Source: Neckera pumila (lineage: Eukaryota; Streptophyta; Bryopsida; Hypnales; Neckeraceae). From it: a DNA stretch of 64,000 nt. This document shows, in pieces, positions 11,178 to 22,794 of this stretch (within the stretch, counting starts at the first letter, position 1; each line of letters opens with the position of its first letter). The stretch covers positions 29,140,108 to 29,204,107 of the forward strand of contig OZ018408.1 of the NCBI GenBank assembly GCA_963969595.1, in the 5' to 3' direction. Under the pieces are notes generated by a model. The model did not search any database and was not told the DNA's origin. It saw nothing but the letters and a program-made list of their open reading frames with translations. The position numbers and the translations under genes are program-made.

Positions 11178-11786
11178 GTAAGGAAGAAGAATAGCTCACT
11201 ATATACACATGGGGTGGTAGGAAGTAGAACAAACAATGTGGGATAAGTAAATTAGATGTAGTAGGAGCTCCACCACTCATAGTTTATTCAAAATTATGAA
11301 TTGTAATAAAAGTAGAATTTCAAACTTCATTTAGGCATAGTAGAATAAATTTTTCCAAAAACTTTGAACTAATTAAAGATGTGAAATCAAGACAGATTTC
11401 ACCTCCAAAAATCCGTTTGTGATTTCAAGACTCCAATCAAAAGTTATGGACAAATTTCAAAAGAGGGCCAAAAGGGAAATCTTTTTTACATTTGTAGAAA
11501 TGCATAGTAGAAATTTGTCAATAACTTTTTACTAGAGACTTGAAATCTCAAACGGATTTTTGGAGTTGAAATTTATCTTAATCTACCAACTTTTCTTAGT
11601 TCAAAGTTTTTTGGAAAGAGCTATTCTACTATGCTTAAATGAGGTCTGAAATTTTAATTCTAACACAATTCCTACTTTGGAAAAAACTATGACTATGAGT
11701 GGTGGAGCTCCTTCTAATTACTTATCCCACATGGGTTGCTCTACCTCCTACCACCCCATGTGTATATAGTAAGCTTCTCTTCCCTT
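11178..11786. mobile_element. Foldback element, about 0.6 kb, nearly a complete palindrome
   Basis: The left arm (from ACTATATACACATGGGGTGG, about 11199) is repeated in reverse complement in the right arm (ending about 11765). Arms are about 280 bp and meet near 11500. Shared blocks include GTGGGATAAGTAA, GGAGCTCCACCACTCATAG and AAATCTCAAACGGATTTTTG. Non-coding. Relatives lie at 13430-13920, 16730-17450 and 55580-56057. Confidence 0.85.
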
Positions 11787-12539
11787 TCACAACTCAGCAA
11801 AGGTGAATAAGCATTTCTCCCAATTTTCTAGATACAAATAAAGGAAACTCTATTCTAGTTGGGAAATGCGTTTTTTTCAGTTTTTTCACACAAGTAAAGG
11901 AAACTTTATTGAGGTATAAATTACTTGTGAAAAAAATTTGAGGGTCAAATGGGATACGTGCCTTGAAGATGGGATGAGAAGGACTGTCAGTACCTCGGAA
12001 TTGGGTTGAAAAAGGTAGTCAGAGCCTTTGGCGAGCCACGCCCAAAGCTCACCATTTCTCCGTGTACTCTTCAAATTTTGGCACGGCCGGGCCTTTTTTT
12101 CCCGTTTGATGCGTCAGCTATGGAGAAGCAAATGAAGCCAAAGCACGCCCATTGCCCGTGTTAGGCTCCTTGGCGCCCTGCCAAGGGGTCATTTTAACCT
12201 ACATAAAATTGGATATACAGAACATAATGAGGTTCAAGTAGGACACGCATTTTGAACAACCTTTTTGATTGTGTAAATTACAAGATTATAATGTTTGAAG
12301 TTCAAAGAAAATAATTTGAAATTTGTCCCTTTTCAAAAAGGTCAACATAGTTGGACTCAACTTTGTGGAGAAGGAGGCACTATTCAACTTTGGAAATTAG
12401 ACCATTAAGTAGTTACTTGTGTTAGTTACTTGCATGACATTTTTAAAGATAATTAAGGTGTCTAACCTACCCAAAATCTTCTCGCATAGAAGAGATGTCC
12501 CAAGAAAACAACGACATGACCAAAATTTCAACTCTTGAG
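11787..12539. other. Spacer with a GC-richer patch
   Basis: Between about 11985 and 12190 there is a GC-richer patch (CACGCCCAAAGC, GGCACGGCCGGGCC). No frame is supported. The rest is AT-rich and unrecognised. Confidence 0.35.
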
Positions 12540-12980
12540 GGGGAATTCATTTTTTGGAAGAATAAAAATGCTAATGATTAATACAAAGATTTTCTTCTCT
12601 AAACCAAGTACAAAATTTTTAAAAATATCATGAATCTACACTAAAATTTGAGCTAATGGTTCTAAAATTATTCTAAAATTGCCCATTTTAGTGCATTGAA
12701 TGAAAATTGAAATTTGTTTTTCCCAAATTTGAGCTGTACATTACATTTTGCATTATTGTGAGAATGTGTGGAAATTTTTTAGTCCATTTGGCTTCATAGA
12801 TTGCAAGATGTAAGCATTCAACATTTATAGAACATAATTCATAGCTTGTCCAACTACTTGTTCAAATACTTACCTCTCTATTAGTACATTACTTGAGCCA
12901 CCTCCTAAATTTTGAGCCCCATAAATTTTAATTTAGGTATCTAATCGGAAAAAAAATTATGTTTTCACGAAGCTTATGTA
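12540..12980. repeat. Inverted partner of the 9085-9550 repeat
   Basis: Reverse complement shares several blocks with 9085-9550, such as CTAAATTTTGAGCCCCATAA (about 12905) against TTATGGGGCTCAAAAGTTTA. It is either a second copy or one arm of a 3.5-kb inverted structure. Confidence 0.55.
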
Positions 12981-15170
12981 AGTGTTATTGTGATGTAGGC
13001 CGTCTAGTAGTTGAAGTAGGCATCCTAATAGGTTTAAGGACGATTGTGTGTAGTGTTGGGAGTTCTTCATTAGAGAAAATTTGAAGTCAACAGAGGGCTG
13101 CTCTATAGTGACAAACATAGCTATTAAAAAGAGACTAGAGAGTGTACAGAATATGTCAAAACAGTCATTTCAGATGAGGTGAATTTTGCAAAATTTGTCA
13201 AACCACTGTAAACCAAGGCAACATAGGGCATCAGAGCATAATACAAGGCAATCAAATTCACTATTTTTTTATTTTTTATTTTCTTTTGAAACAAGTGTGT
13301 TAAAGAATGAACACACAATTTTCAATTGGAAAGTTTAACCAATGAAGTGGCTTTTGTGCCACATACTTAATTTTGTGTCACAATCGAACTAAGGCCATTT
13401 AATCAATTGTATGTAATTGAAGGTGGTCTTTATACAAGTAGAGTAGTGGTAGATAAAACAAACCATGTGGAATATGAGAATTAGGACTAAAAGGAGCTCC
13501 ACCGCTCATGGTTAAGTGAAAACGCAGAAATTGTGTTAGAAGTCAATTTCAAACCCCATTTAGGTATAGTAGAAAAAAAAGTTCAAAAAAGTTCAAACTA
13601 GTAAAGGTTGGGAAAATGAAGCTGAATTTTATCTCCAAAAACCCGTTTGAGATTTCAAGACTCCACCTAAAAGTTATGGACAACTTTCAAAAAGGGTGTT
13701 TGAAAATGTAAAAAAAAAATGTCCCTTCCACCCCCTCTCTGAAATCTGTTCATAACTCTTAGATGGGGCTTCAAAATCTGAAACAAATTTTTAGAAATAA
13801 AAGTTAGCTTGGTTTTCCAACCTCTTCTAGTTCAATTTTTTTTCAAAAAAGATACTATACTATGCCCAAATGAGGTATGAACTTTGACTTTGAGCACAAT
13901 TCCTGCATTTTCACTTACATGTCAAATTCTTTAGAACTTTGAATCAATATTTCACCATTGTTGAAACATGACAAACACAAACTAGCCACACAAGGTTGTC
14001 TCAACAATGTCACAAGCTGTATTGAGTCAATGTTTTCAATCAAAGGTATTGTTTCAACAATTCCAGTATGGTGGTATAAGAATATTGAATCAACAATTAA
14101 TATTCAAAGGTAATGTTTCAACATTTTCAATATGGTAGTGTAGAATATTGAATCAGCAATTATTCATGGTTGAATTTTTTGAAATTGTCTTCTACAAAGG
14201 TTTCTCAAGACTTATCAAAACAGTGGTCACTTCATTGTGTGCTTGTAGGTGCTTGTTCTATTTAAATTCATTAATGGTCTCAAGTTGAAATGTTTCAATG
14301 TTCAATCAAGGATGTTGTCAAGGTTTAAATTTTTACACCTAAATTGTTCTCAAATTTTGTGACTTAATGGAGGAATGACACCCCTTTGCAATTCATACCT
14401 TTCAATCCATATTGAAGTTTTACATCAAAGCAACATTGGGATTTTCAAAATGTTGATAGATATCTTACACCAGTTGGTTAGCCCTCATGTATTGCAAGCA
14501 TTTGATGATATATTAATGGTGATAAAAAGAAACTTGTCAATCTCCATATTTTTGAATACTTAGGAATGCAAAAGGAGGCTATTTTCTCTCTCAAAAGCTA
14601 ATTATGTTAGGTTCGAACATTGGGTTGTGATGCAAGTACTTATTTTTTATTTACTAGGTTTGTATGAGGATGGTATTGTACACACAATAATCCTGTTTGT
14701 TCAATGGGATACCAAAGCATGTCAGAGCTCTTAACACAAAGAGGGTACCTTATAAAAAAAATGGAACTTCTTATGAGAAGGTATAAAATTTTGTTTTGGT
14801 GATTTTAATAATTTTGAAAGTTTCTTTTGTTGCATTCAATTTCATGTTGTTTTAGCGTTTTTATTCAAAATTGATTCTATTTGATCTTCTTTTTTATATG
14901 AACATCTAGAGAACTGGCTTCTATGAAAGAAAGTTTGGGTGAAATTCAAAGGTCAAATTTCAATACAATAATGACGGTCACTTCACCAATTGTATCAAGC
15001 ATTCAAGCCTACTTATTTGTTTAATATTCAAGCCTACTTATTTGTTGAGATCAAACTTTTGATGTAGATTTTTAATTTCATTTTTGTAATTTGTATTGGA
15101 TTTGAGATATGATTCAATACAATTTCACTATTATAGTTTTTTTAAATTCTTTTCAAATGTTGTAAATATG

Positions 15171-15328
15171 CAAGGCACTTGGTATTCCTACAGGCCCTCA
15201 AGATCAATTTGGTGATTGGCCACTTTATGTTAGGACTATATACTGCTACCATGGGTGTCCTTGGTATAGTAATATTTCTTTACAAATGAAAGTTGAAGGA
15301 CAATCATTTGAAGCATGGTATGGACAAG
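15171..15328 (+). pseudogene. Exon-like fragment in the foldback spacer, family not recognised
   Basis: One frame is open and protein-like: it starts ALGIPTGPQDQFGDWPLYVR and ends SLQMKVEGQSFEAWYGQ, rich in W, Y and C as real proteins are. It is preceded by an AG and followed by CAA-GTAAGA, a good donor. About 0.5 kb upstream (14694-14785) another frame reads NPVCSMGYQSMSELLTQRGY, which resembles the helix-turn-helix part of integrase-core proteins. Together they may be remnants of the protein that moved this element. No complete gene can be assembled by eye, and I do not claim a function. Confidence 0.4.
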
Positions 15329-15424
15329 TAAGATGTTATTTTTTTAACAATTTTTCATTATTGTATCAATGACTTTTAATTTATTTCGCTTAAAAAATGT
15401 CTCATTGTTGTTTCAACTTTCAAC

Positions 15425-15590
15425 AATGGCTAAATGTTGTCATTTATATTTTGTCTATATGTTGTTTTAACAATGGCTAAATGTTGTCATTTATATTTTG
15501 TCTATATGTTGTTTTAACAATGGCTAAATGTTGTTGTTTAAATTTTGTCTCATGGTTGTTTCAATAATGGCTAAATGATGGTATTTAGAC
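15425..15590. repeat. Tandem repeat of about 53 bp, three copies
   Basis: The unit contains CAATGGCTAAATGTTGTCAT and TTTGTCTATATGTTGTTTTA. The first two copies are nearly identical and the third is diverged. Confidence 0.85.
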
Positions 15591-15822
15591 ATAATTGCAA
15601 TGATGGATAAATGGTATATTAATACAAATTAATCTCAAATTTAATAGTGCGACTATGACACACTGTTGAAACAATTTAACTTTTTTATACATTGAACCAC
15701 TAGATAAACATCCCAAAATATTCCATCACTGTTTCAAATAACAATTGACCAATTTTTTGTCATGTTCAAGACTTTGAAAACATGCACTAATGCAGAAAAT
15801 GTTGAAACAATAGTAAAACAAA

Positions 15823-15839
15823 GGGGGGGGGGGGGGGGG
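15823..15839. repeat. Run of 17 G
   Basis: An uninterrupted G homopolymer in the foldback spacer. Its exact length is prone to sequencing error. Confidence 0.9.
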
Positions 15840-15872
15840 AGGATATTTGAGATGTAACTATGAACGGCCTCA

Positions 15873-16711
15873 TTTTTGTGAACAAAATTGAAAAGTGTTG
15901 AATATGGTACAATCTTAGTGGCCAAGAAATTTGAAAAGGGGTTGGAAAAAACATATTTGTAGAACTTAACACCATTGTCCTTTGTTTTTTCCTTCCAAAG
16001 TATTCCATTCTAGGTATTTTTAGGGCTTGTCTTTGCCTAAATTTTGAATTTTTTTTCAATTAATTAGTTCTAAAATTCATTTATTTTTTCTAGCTTATTG
16101 CAAATTAAATGAGATTTATTCCCCAAATGCCAAAAGTCGATTCTTATCGAACCTACATCTATTATTAATAGTATATAATTTTGTACAACATTTTTGACAT
16201 TCTTATTTTGTTTGAATGTTCAAATTGATGATTGAGACTATTCATATCAAGCTTCTAATATCATGAATGATTAGTCTTTGTTAAATCAATTTAAAAACAC
16301 AAAACTTGCAAATACTTGAAAAATACAGTATTTAATTGCAATGGAAAGTTGACAACAAAAACATCACTACTTCTTAGATTCTCATAAAACAATTATGCCT
16401 ACATGTGACCAAATATGCAATTGCACATTGTTCCTATTAGGAAACTGCCAATTTGTTGTTGGATCTTGGTAGAAGTCTATAAAGTATTCTAAAATCTCCT
16501 AAAATGCATTTTTAGACAATGTATGAATAAATAGTGAATTTTCGCAATGCGAAAAATTAGTGTTCCTACAATAATATTGTACATATTAGATAGGAATTTA
16601 TAGGGGTCGTCTTAAGAAAGGGATAACAATTGGGTTCACTTCCTCAATTAGAAAATTCTCCACCACTAAGATTGTACCATATTCAACACTTTTCAATTTT
16701 GTTCACAAAAA
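15873..16711. repeat. Perfect 49-bp inverted repeat pair
   Basis: 15873-15921 and 16663-16711 are exact reverse complements (49 of 49). They bound about 740 bp of unrecognised AT-rich sequence. Perfect identity contrasts with the diverged outer arms. Confidence 0.9.
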
Positions 16712-17123
16712 GTTAAGTTGCTCCTAGTTGAGTGAAAACGCAGGAATTGTGCTCAAAGTTGAATTTTAAACCTCATCTGGGCATAGTATAGTATCTTTTT
16801 TGAAAAAAAATTGAACTAGAAGAAGTTGGAAAACCAAGCTAACTTTTATCTCTAAAAACCTGTTTTAGATTTTGAAGCCCCATCTAAGACTTATGGACAA
16901 ATTTCAGAGAGGGGGTGGAGGGGACATATTTTTTACATTTTCAAACACCCTTTTTGAAAGTTGTCCATTACTTTTAGGTGGAGTCTTGAAATCTCAAACG
17001 GATTTTTGGAGATAAAACTCAGAGTCCTTTACCAATTCTCACTAGTTTGAATTTTTTTGAATTTTTTTTCTACTATGCCTAAATGAGGTCTAAAATTTGA
17101 CTTTTAACACAATTTCTGCATTT

Positions 17124-17345
17124 ACACCACATTTAATTACTTTTGGACTTTTGAAAGTCCAGAATTAATAATGGTCTTCAACAAAAAAAGAATCGATCAT
17201 CAAGAGATAGTGCAAAACATCAGGAGATCTATCCAAAACATCCAGAGATCTATACAAATATCAAGAGATCTGTACAAACATCGTGGGATCCCACGATGTT
17301 TTGTCCAGAATTCATTGAATAGTCCAAAAGTAATTAAATGTGGCA
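17124..17345. mobile_element. 222-bp MITE with AGATCT repeats
   Basis: The ends CCACATTTAATTACTTTTGG and their inverse AAAAGTAATTAAATGTGG bound it. CATTT flanks both sides (17119-17123, 17346-17350). The opposite foldback arm lacks it (TTCTGCGTTTTCACTTAACC when inverted), which shows the empty site. Inside are repeated CAnnAGATCTxTxCAAAACAT units and the hairpin CATCGTGGGATCCCACGATG. A relative lies at 33561-33792. Confidence 0.8.
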
Positions 17346-17837
17346 CATTTTCACTTAACCAAGAGCAGTGGAGCTTCTTTTAGTCCTAATTTACATATCC
17401 CACATGGTTTGCTTTATCTACCACTACTCCATTTGTATAAAGAGCTTCTCTTCTCACCCTCAATTACACACAATTTACTAAGTGGCATAAAATTGATTGT
17501 GACACAAAACTAAGTATGTGGCACAAAAGCCACTTCATTGGTTAAAATTTCTAATTGAAATTGTATATTCTAGTGCTTTGTATAGTGCTCTATTGCCATG
17601 TGCTGCCTTAGTTTATGAACTGAAATTCTTTGATAAATTCACAATGACTGACATCGCAATAGAGGGTGAGCGGAAATAGCAAAATAATAATTAGTTAAGC
17701 AAAAAAAGCACTATTTTCAAGGTCCTCGGAGGGCTGTGGAGCGGCCCTCCAGAGGCCCCAGATTTTCTCAAGGGGTTAGTTGTTAAATAGTTGATAATTG
17801 ATTGACTATTGGCTCATGTTAGGATTATGGGGATTAA

Positions 17838-18730
17838 CCCCTAAAAACTCATTATGTCTTTGGAGGACAAGTGGAATTTTGGGCAGGTACCTATGGGCTA
17901 AATTTTTGTCGTGATTTTTTGAAACTTTTTTGAAAATAGAAAAATTGTTAGGCTTTCTGGGAATAATATTTTTTTTCAATCGGTGCCCGGGAAAAAATTA
18001 TGCCCCCAAAAGCTCAAAACAACGCTCGAGGGGCAGCAAAACAAAATTTGTAAATTTTTTATATTTTATATTTTTATAATTTTTTTCTTATAGATTATAT
18101 TTTTTTCAATTTGGAAAGGTTTGATTCATTTCATTTTAATTTTTTATGAGAAGATTATACACAATCTTTTTTTTCTAGCACTTATGGCACCTGAAAAAAT
18201 AACTTGTAGGATTCATTTCTGAATACAATTTTTACAATTTTTCAAAAGAAAAAATTCCACAAGGTTTAGTTTTTGGGGGGATTAGTGCTTTTTAATTCCA
18301 TATAAAAGATATTAATATTTAGATTTTTCTTCTATCTCATACTTGATACCTATTTCTATTTAACAATTTTTTTAATAATAAAAACTAAAAATTTTTGGAT
18401 TTGTTTTTCCTAGACTCTCAACTCAATTCTCCACTATAAATGTTTATAGCTCAAAGCTCTGTAGTGCAAAGCATTTCAGTTAAAAATGTTCAAAGTCATA
18501 AAATCTAGTCCCGCAATGTGTTGAAAATCTTGTTTTTTTCACTTTAAATGCAGATATCTTGCAATCTGTGCGGTCAAAAATTTGGAAATCTTTTCCACAC
18601 ATCCTCATACTAGTTAGGTGTAAGATCCTATAGTTAGATGTGCAAAAAATACATTTTTCAATTTTTTTTACACTTTGCTATAAAAATGGCAATTTTGGGT
18701 GTTTTTTTTTGCAGAAATGGTTTTTAGAGG
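17838..18730. mobile_element. TTAA-flanked MITE
   Basis: TTAA (17834-17837), then CCCCTAAAAACTC. The right end TTTTTAGAGG is followed by TTAA (18731-18734). The orientation is as in the copy at 47852, with which it shares TCAATCGGTGCCCGGGAAAA and GCAGATATCTTGCAATCTG blocks. Non-coding. Confidence 0.8.
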
Positions 18731-18734
18731 TTAA

Positions 18735-19646
18735 GGTTAGGATTAGTTGGCGGCTAGCCTCTTAGGATTGTGGCTAGCTACTTAGGGGCAAGGGTTGCTT
18801 CCTTGCTTCTTTCTTGGTTCTTGATGGATTTTAGGTATAAGATGTACTTAGGTGCTAAGTTGTATATTTGTTGGTTATTTATTATTGAAAGAAATATTGA
18901 TGTGAGAAGTTTGGAATTGTGTTTTGATAAAGTGTTGGATCAAAGTAGAACTTTCATTTTCATTTTTTGAATAGTAAATCTATGATAATACCTAATTTGT
19001 GATCTACAACTATGACGGAGAAGGAGGTATGAGACTTCAAAGTAAAGGTATTTAGAATCATCAATATTATTGAGTTTTGTAATATGGCTAATTGGCTATG
19101 AAACTTAGATAATATTTTTAATTTAATCAACTACCATTTTACAAAAAAACTTGGCTACAATGAATATGAGACCTACTACCCATGCAAAAATTACAATTGG
19201 GGGTGGAGGAAGTGAATTGGCAAAAAGTTAGTAGTGGAATAATGTTCACCAAAGTTGAGCAACATCTGAGATTTAAATGAAGATTGATATGTGAATATTT
19301 GGCTAGCTGATCTACATTATGGAAAAGTTTAAAGGCATGTGAAGTTATTGTCCATCATTTATAATAGGTCAAAGTTAGCTATGGTAGTTTATAGGAAATT
19401 GTGAGAAGAATTAGAAAGTTAATAGTATAGAAATGTCCACCAAAGTTGGACAATACTTTAGATGTAGGTGAAAATTGATACGGAAATATTTGACAAGTTC
19501 ATCTACATTGCGGTGAAGCTTCAAGACATTTAGAGTGATTGTTCATCATTCATGCTAGGTCAAAGCTAGCTATGATAGTTTCTAGACTGTTGTGGAAATT
19601 ATAGTATTGATAGAGATTTAAGGAAAGGAATTTGGAACAAGCTTAG
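18735..19646. repeat. Spacer with a tandem duplication of about 196 bp
   Basis: 19235-19431 and 19432-19620 are diverged direct repeats, sharing CACCAAAGTTG, CATCTACATT and GGTCAAAG.TAGCTATG. 18735-19230 shows nothing recognised. Confidence 0.65.
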
Positions 19647-20396
19647 GGATCATTGCAAGAAAGGGCGGTCCTATTTCCCATCACATTTTGAGGATACCCT
19701 CTCTTATTATCTACTATAACTTTTGAAGCACAAGTCCAATGAATATCAAATTTTTATTGGAGATGTCAAACTTTATGAAAAATAGATACCTTATTTTTTA
19801 GAAATAAAAAAAAAATCATTTTATATTTAAAATTCATTTTTGTTAATTTGTCACACAATGCGGTTTAGAAATTTTTACTATGTTAGAAGTCCTCAAATTT
19901 AATGATAATGAGCGGAAATTTTCATGGTCTATTTGCATAGTAGGGAAGCATATTCCTACAAAGGGGATTTAAAAACATATTAATTTATGTCCTCCACATG
20001 AGTGCAAGCAACACTCATTGTGTGCAATTTCTGAACAATGAAAATGGTTCTAAAATCAATCTTTTTCATGAAATCTCATCACTATGAACTCTTTCCAAAT
20101 GTCCGATTTTTAGGTAAAAAAAAATCTCTTTTCCTATTTTTTACAAATTAAAATATGATACTATAGTGCAGTTACCTATTTTTTTTTTGAGATTTTGCAC
20201 TGTTCTAGTTCTCCTACTTAGAGAAATTTTCTACACTTTTCTTTCTTAGGGTACCTTCTTCTCAAAGGTGTGTACATTAAACATTTTTTTCATATTTTTT
20301 AAAATTTGTTTTTCTAATTTTAAAGTACTTCTAAAAGGAAAAAAGAGTAGTGTGAAAAACGCTATGAAAAATGAACGCCCTTTCTTGCAATGATCC
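19647..20396. mobile_element. PIF/Harbinger-like MITE, about 750 bp
   Basis: Perfect inverted ends GGATCATTGCAAGAAAGGGC (19647) and its reverse complement ending at 20396. TTAG lies on both sides (19643-19646 and 20397-20400), or TTA if the ends begin with an extra G. A 3-bp TTA duplication and G-rich ends are typical of Harbinger MITEs. The right third (20160-20360) resembles 5700-5885 inside the gypsy LTR MITE. Confidence 0.8.
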
Positions 20397-20400
20397 TTAG

Positions 20401-21513
20401 GACTATTTACTTAGGGAGATTAAGGGCTTAAAGAGATTATGTGGAAAGCATTATAAAAACACAAAGAAAAAAAAGAGTCTCCGTATTATTCTGGACCTAT
20501 TCACACAAAATTTGTGATAGCATGCATCTTTGGTTAAAAAAGACTTCATGTGAGCCTACCCGAGTGTAGTTGTCAATTTTTCGAATTCCGTGTCCATTTG
20601 ATTTGCAGGTGTGAATAGCACGATTAAATTAGCTCATTTCCATTATAGCATGTCAAGTAGCTAAACATTTTGTATAAAGTCTAATTGGCACTTGAGCAGA
20701 CATGAACAAGGCTAATAGATTGGGATGTGAAGCAAGTCAAATTGCATTTATATTCTTTCAGAGAAGAGTTGCATATCTTCATTTTTTTGTTGAAATGTCC
20801 AGTTTTTTTTCCCCTCTTTCTCACTCTCTTGGTTGTCATACAGGAGTTCTTTGCCATAGTGTTGGCAAATTGTAATTCTTGTTGCACAAAAACAATTTGG
20901 CAAATTGTTAAGCTACCCTTATTTGTATATTTTAAACTAGCTAAAAATATTTGTAATTTTCTAATTGCCAACTGAAGTTGTTGTGTATCACTGTGAGAGT
21001 GTGATTGTGAATTAATTAGAATTATGTCCAGTAGGTTAATTGCAAGATCAATTTGTGGATTGTTGCTTGAGTGAGTGGTTGTATATTATAACTGTTGAGC
21101 AATTTGTCTGAAGCAACAGATGGAGTTGTGGTGTGGAATTATCAAGAAGCATACCTTACATGTGGAGCTCAAATTGATTACTGTAGAGAAGTTTAGTTGA
21201 GAAGTCTGTTGGAAATTGCGAAGAGGTCTAATTGATAAAACTATAGTCGAGTTGTTGAGTGAGCAGCCGTTGCATGTGTGGGTTCAAATTGTCAGTTAGT
21301 TGTGAAGAGAATTAGATGAGGGTATCGTTGGAAGTTCTAAGCAAATTTCATTGTACATAACAAGTTGTGTGACCAATGGACTCGTTGCTTGGGTGAGATT
21401 GAAGATTTTGACATGCTGGAGAAAACAAATTGTTTGCCTATATATAACCCTGAGTTGTGTACGCATTGGAAGAAGCAGGAAATCCATAGTTACTTTGTCA
21501 TTAATTGCTATTA
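20401..21513. other. Spacer with nothing recognised
   Basis: Small overlapping open frames on both strands around 20681-20975 show no domain and are not supported. GC is slightly higher than in the neighbouring MITEs. Confidence 0.35.
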
Positions 21514-21780
21514 CTACACTAAATAGTGCAATTGGGTTGCCTTGATAATTAGGTTGCCTTACCCCAGAGAAGTTACTTCATCGGTTACCTCAAGACTCAT
21601 GGCTTGTCCAAATGGAGGCACAAACCATTCTCTAATCCTGGGCTACGATTCAGTGTACCAACCCATGTAGCACACATGTTTCCCCACATCTTTGCATCCT
21701 CTCTAGTACCTTGGATATTGGTATAGTGTAAAATGTCAAGATATTAGTTTGGGGCAACCTAATTGCACTATTTAATGTAG
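21514..21780. mobile_element. MITE of about 267 bp
   Basis: The left end ACTAAATAGTGCAATTGGGT and the inverse of the right end (CTACATTAAATAGTGCAATT) are nearly identical over about 28 bp, including a GGTTGCC block. No coding. Confidence 0.65.
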
Positions 21781-21826
21781 CTCATTGTGGTATGTGGGAG
21801 TTGCGGATAATTAAGTCACCGGAACC

Positions 21827-21977
21827 CACAAGGAGATTATTTCAAATTATTTCAATTATCGCACTAAACTACGTACCTTTTCCACTTTCAAAGTGGTAAA
21901 TACACTACCATTACCACTTTCAAAGTGGTAAACTCTGTTACATTTCCATGATAGTAAACTGAAATAATCTCCTTGTG
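21827..21977. mobile_element. MITE of 151 bp with perfect 18-bp ends
   Basis: The ends are CACAAGGAGATTATTTCA and its exact inverse. ACC flanks both sides, giving a possible 3-bp duplication. Ends starting CACA with a 3-bp duplication would fit the CACTA group, but this is uncertain. Inside, CCACTTTCAAAGTGGTAAA occurs twice and is itself palindromic. Confidence 0.75.
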
Positions 21978-22794
21978 ACCATCTGCAAGTGAGTTTTAAT
22001 ATGAGTGTGCTTTACATGTCGAATCGCCTCATATATGGTGTTTAGTGGATAACTTGCATCGTTGATTGAGTAGGAAGAGAGTAGTCCGGTAGGAGGTGTT
22101 AATTCAGTTGGATCAGAATCTCAGTTTATCTTATTTTGGAGAATTAAGTTTACAGAACTAGTTGAATTGGATTAGCTGAGATCAAATTGACTACTTCCAT
22201 TGAATCAACTCATGGTATCCCGATTGTATATATAGAGATGGCCAATTTCATTAAAATGGTGGTAATCCTAGTGCCATATTTTCCTTGGGGCATATTCCTT
22301 GTGCCATTTTTTATATTGTTTGCTCTGAACATTTGAAACAAGTATAGATTTTGGAGATCTAAGACTGCTCTAGATTTCTCTCATCTAGGAACCAACCAGA
22401 TTTCAAAGCAGTCGTTCTACAAAATCTAAGGCAGGTGTAGATCTCAGATATTTAGGACAAGTATAGATTTTAGGATGTAGGACAAATATAATGGCCAAAC
22501 TGAACTGAAATACGTGCCATTGTAACGGAATAATGCCATTTTAATTAAGTTGGCATATAGTGAATTAAATATTGAATAAGTCAAAATGAGCCTTGGATTT
22601 GTCGCACAAATGCACTGAGCAGTGAATATCACAATCTGAGGAGGAGTCAGTTTAGACAAATTAATCCAGCTTCACCATCCAAGGCACTGGGTCAAATTGA
22701 TTGTACTAAACAATCGGGTACAACAATCTTACAAACTGCCTATTTGAGTCATTCAATTTTTTCTTACAATGTGGAAAATAATTGGTGTACTTTG

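Larger units (their letters stand above)
13145..17660. mobile_element. Large foldback element with arms of about 0.77 and 0.93 kb
   Basis: Left arm 13160-13925 and right arm about 16725-17650 are inverted copies. Matching pieces in order are AACAGTCATTTCAG/CAATGACTGAC, AACCAATGAAGTGGCTTTTG/CAAAAGCCACTTCATTGGTT, the foldback core with ATCTCAAACGGATTTTTG, and AGTGAAAACGCAGGAATTGT. The right arm is longer because of a 222-bp insertion (17124-17345). The 2.8-kb spacer holds coding-like pieces and a perfect inner inverted repeat. It may be a transposon or a local inverted duplication. Confidence 0.7.
13068..17772. mobile_element. CATTAGAG-family MITE split by a large inverted-repeat element
   Basis: The left piece 13068-13130 (CATTAGAGAAAATTTG, then AGGGCTGCTCTATAGTGACA) and the right piece 17665-17772 (GAGCGGAAATAGC to GATTTTCTCAA) match the two ends of the complete copy at 37818-38124. 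Everything between is the inverted-repeat structure described separately. Confidence 0.6.
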
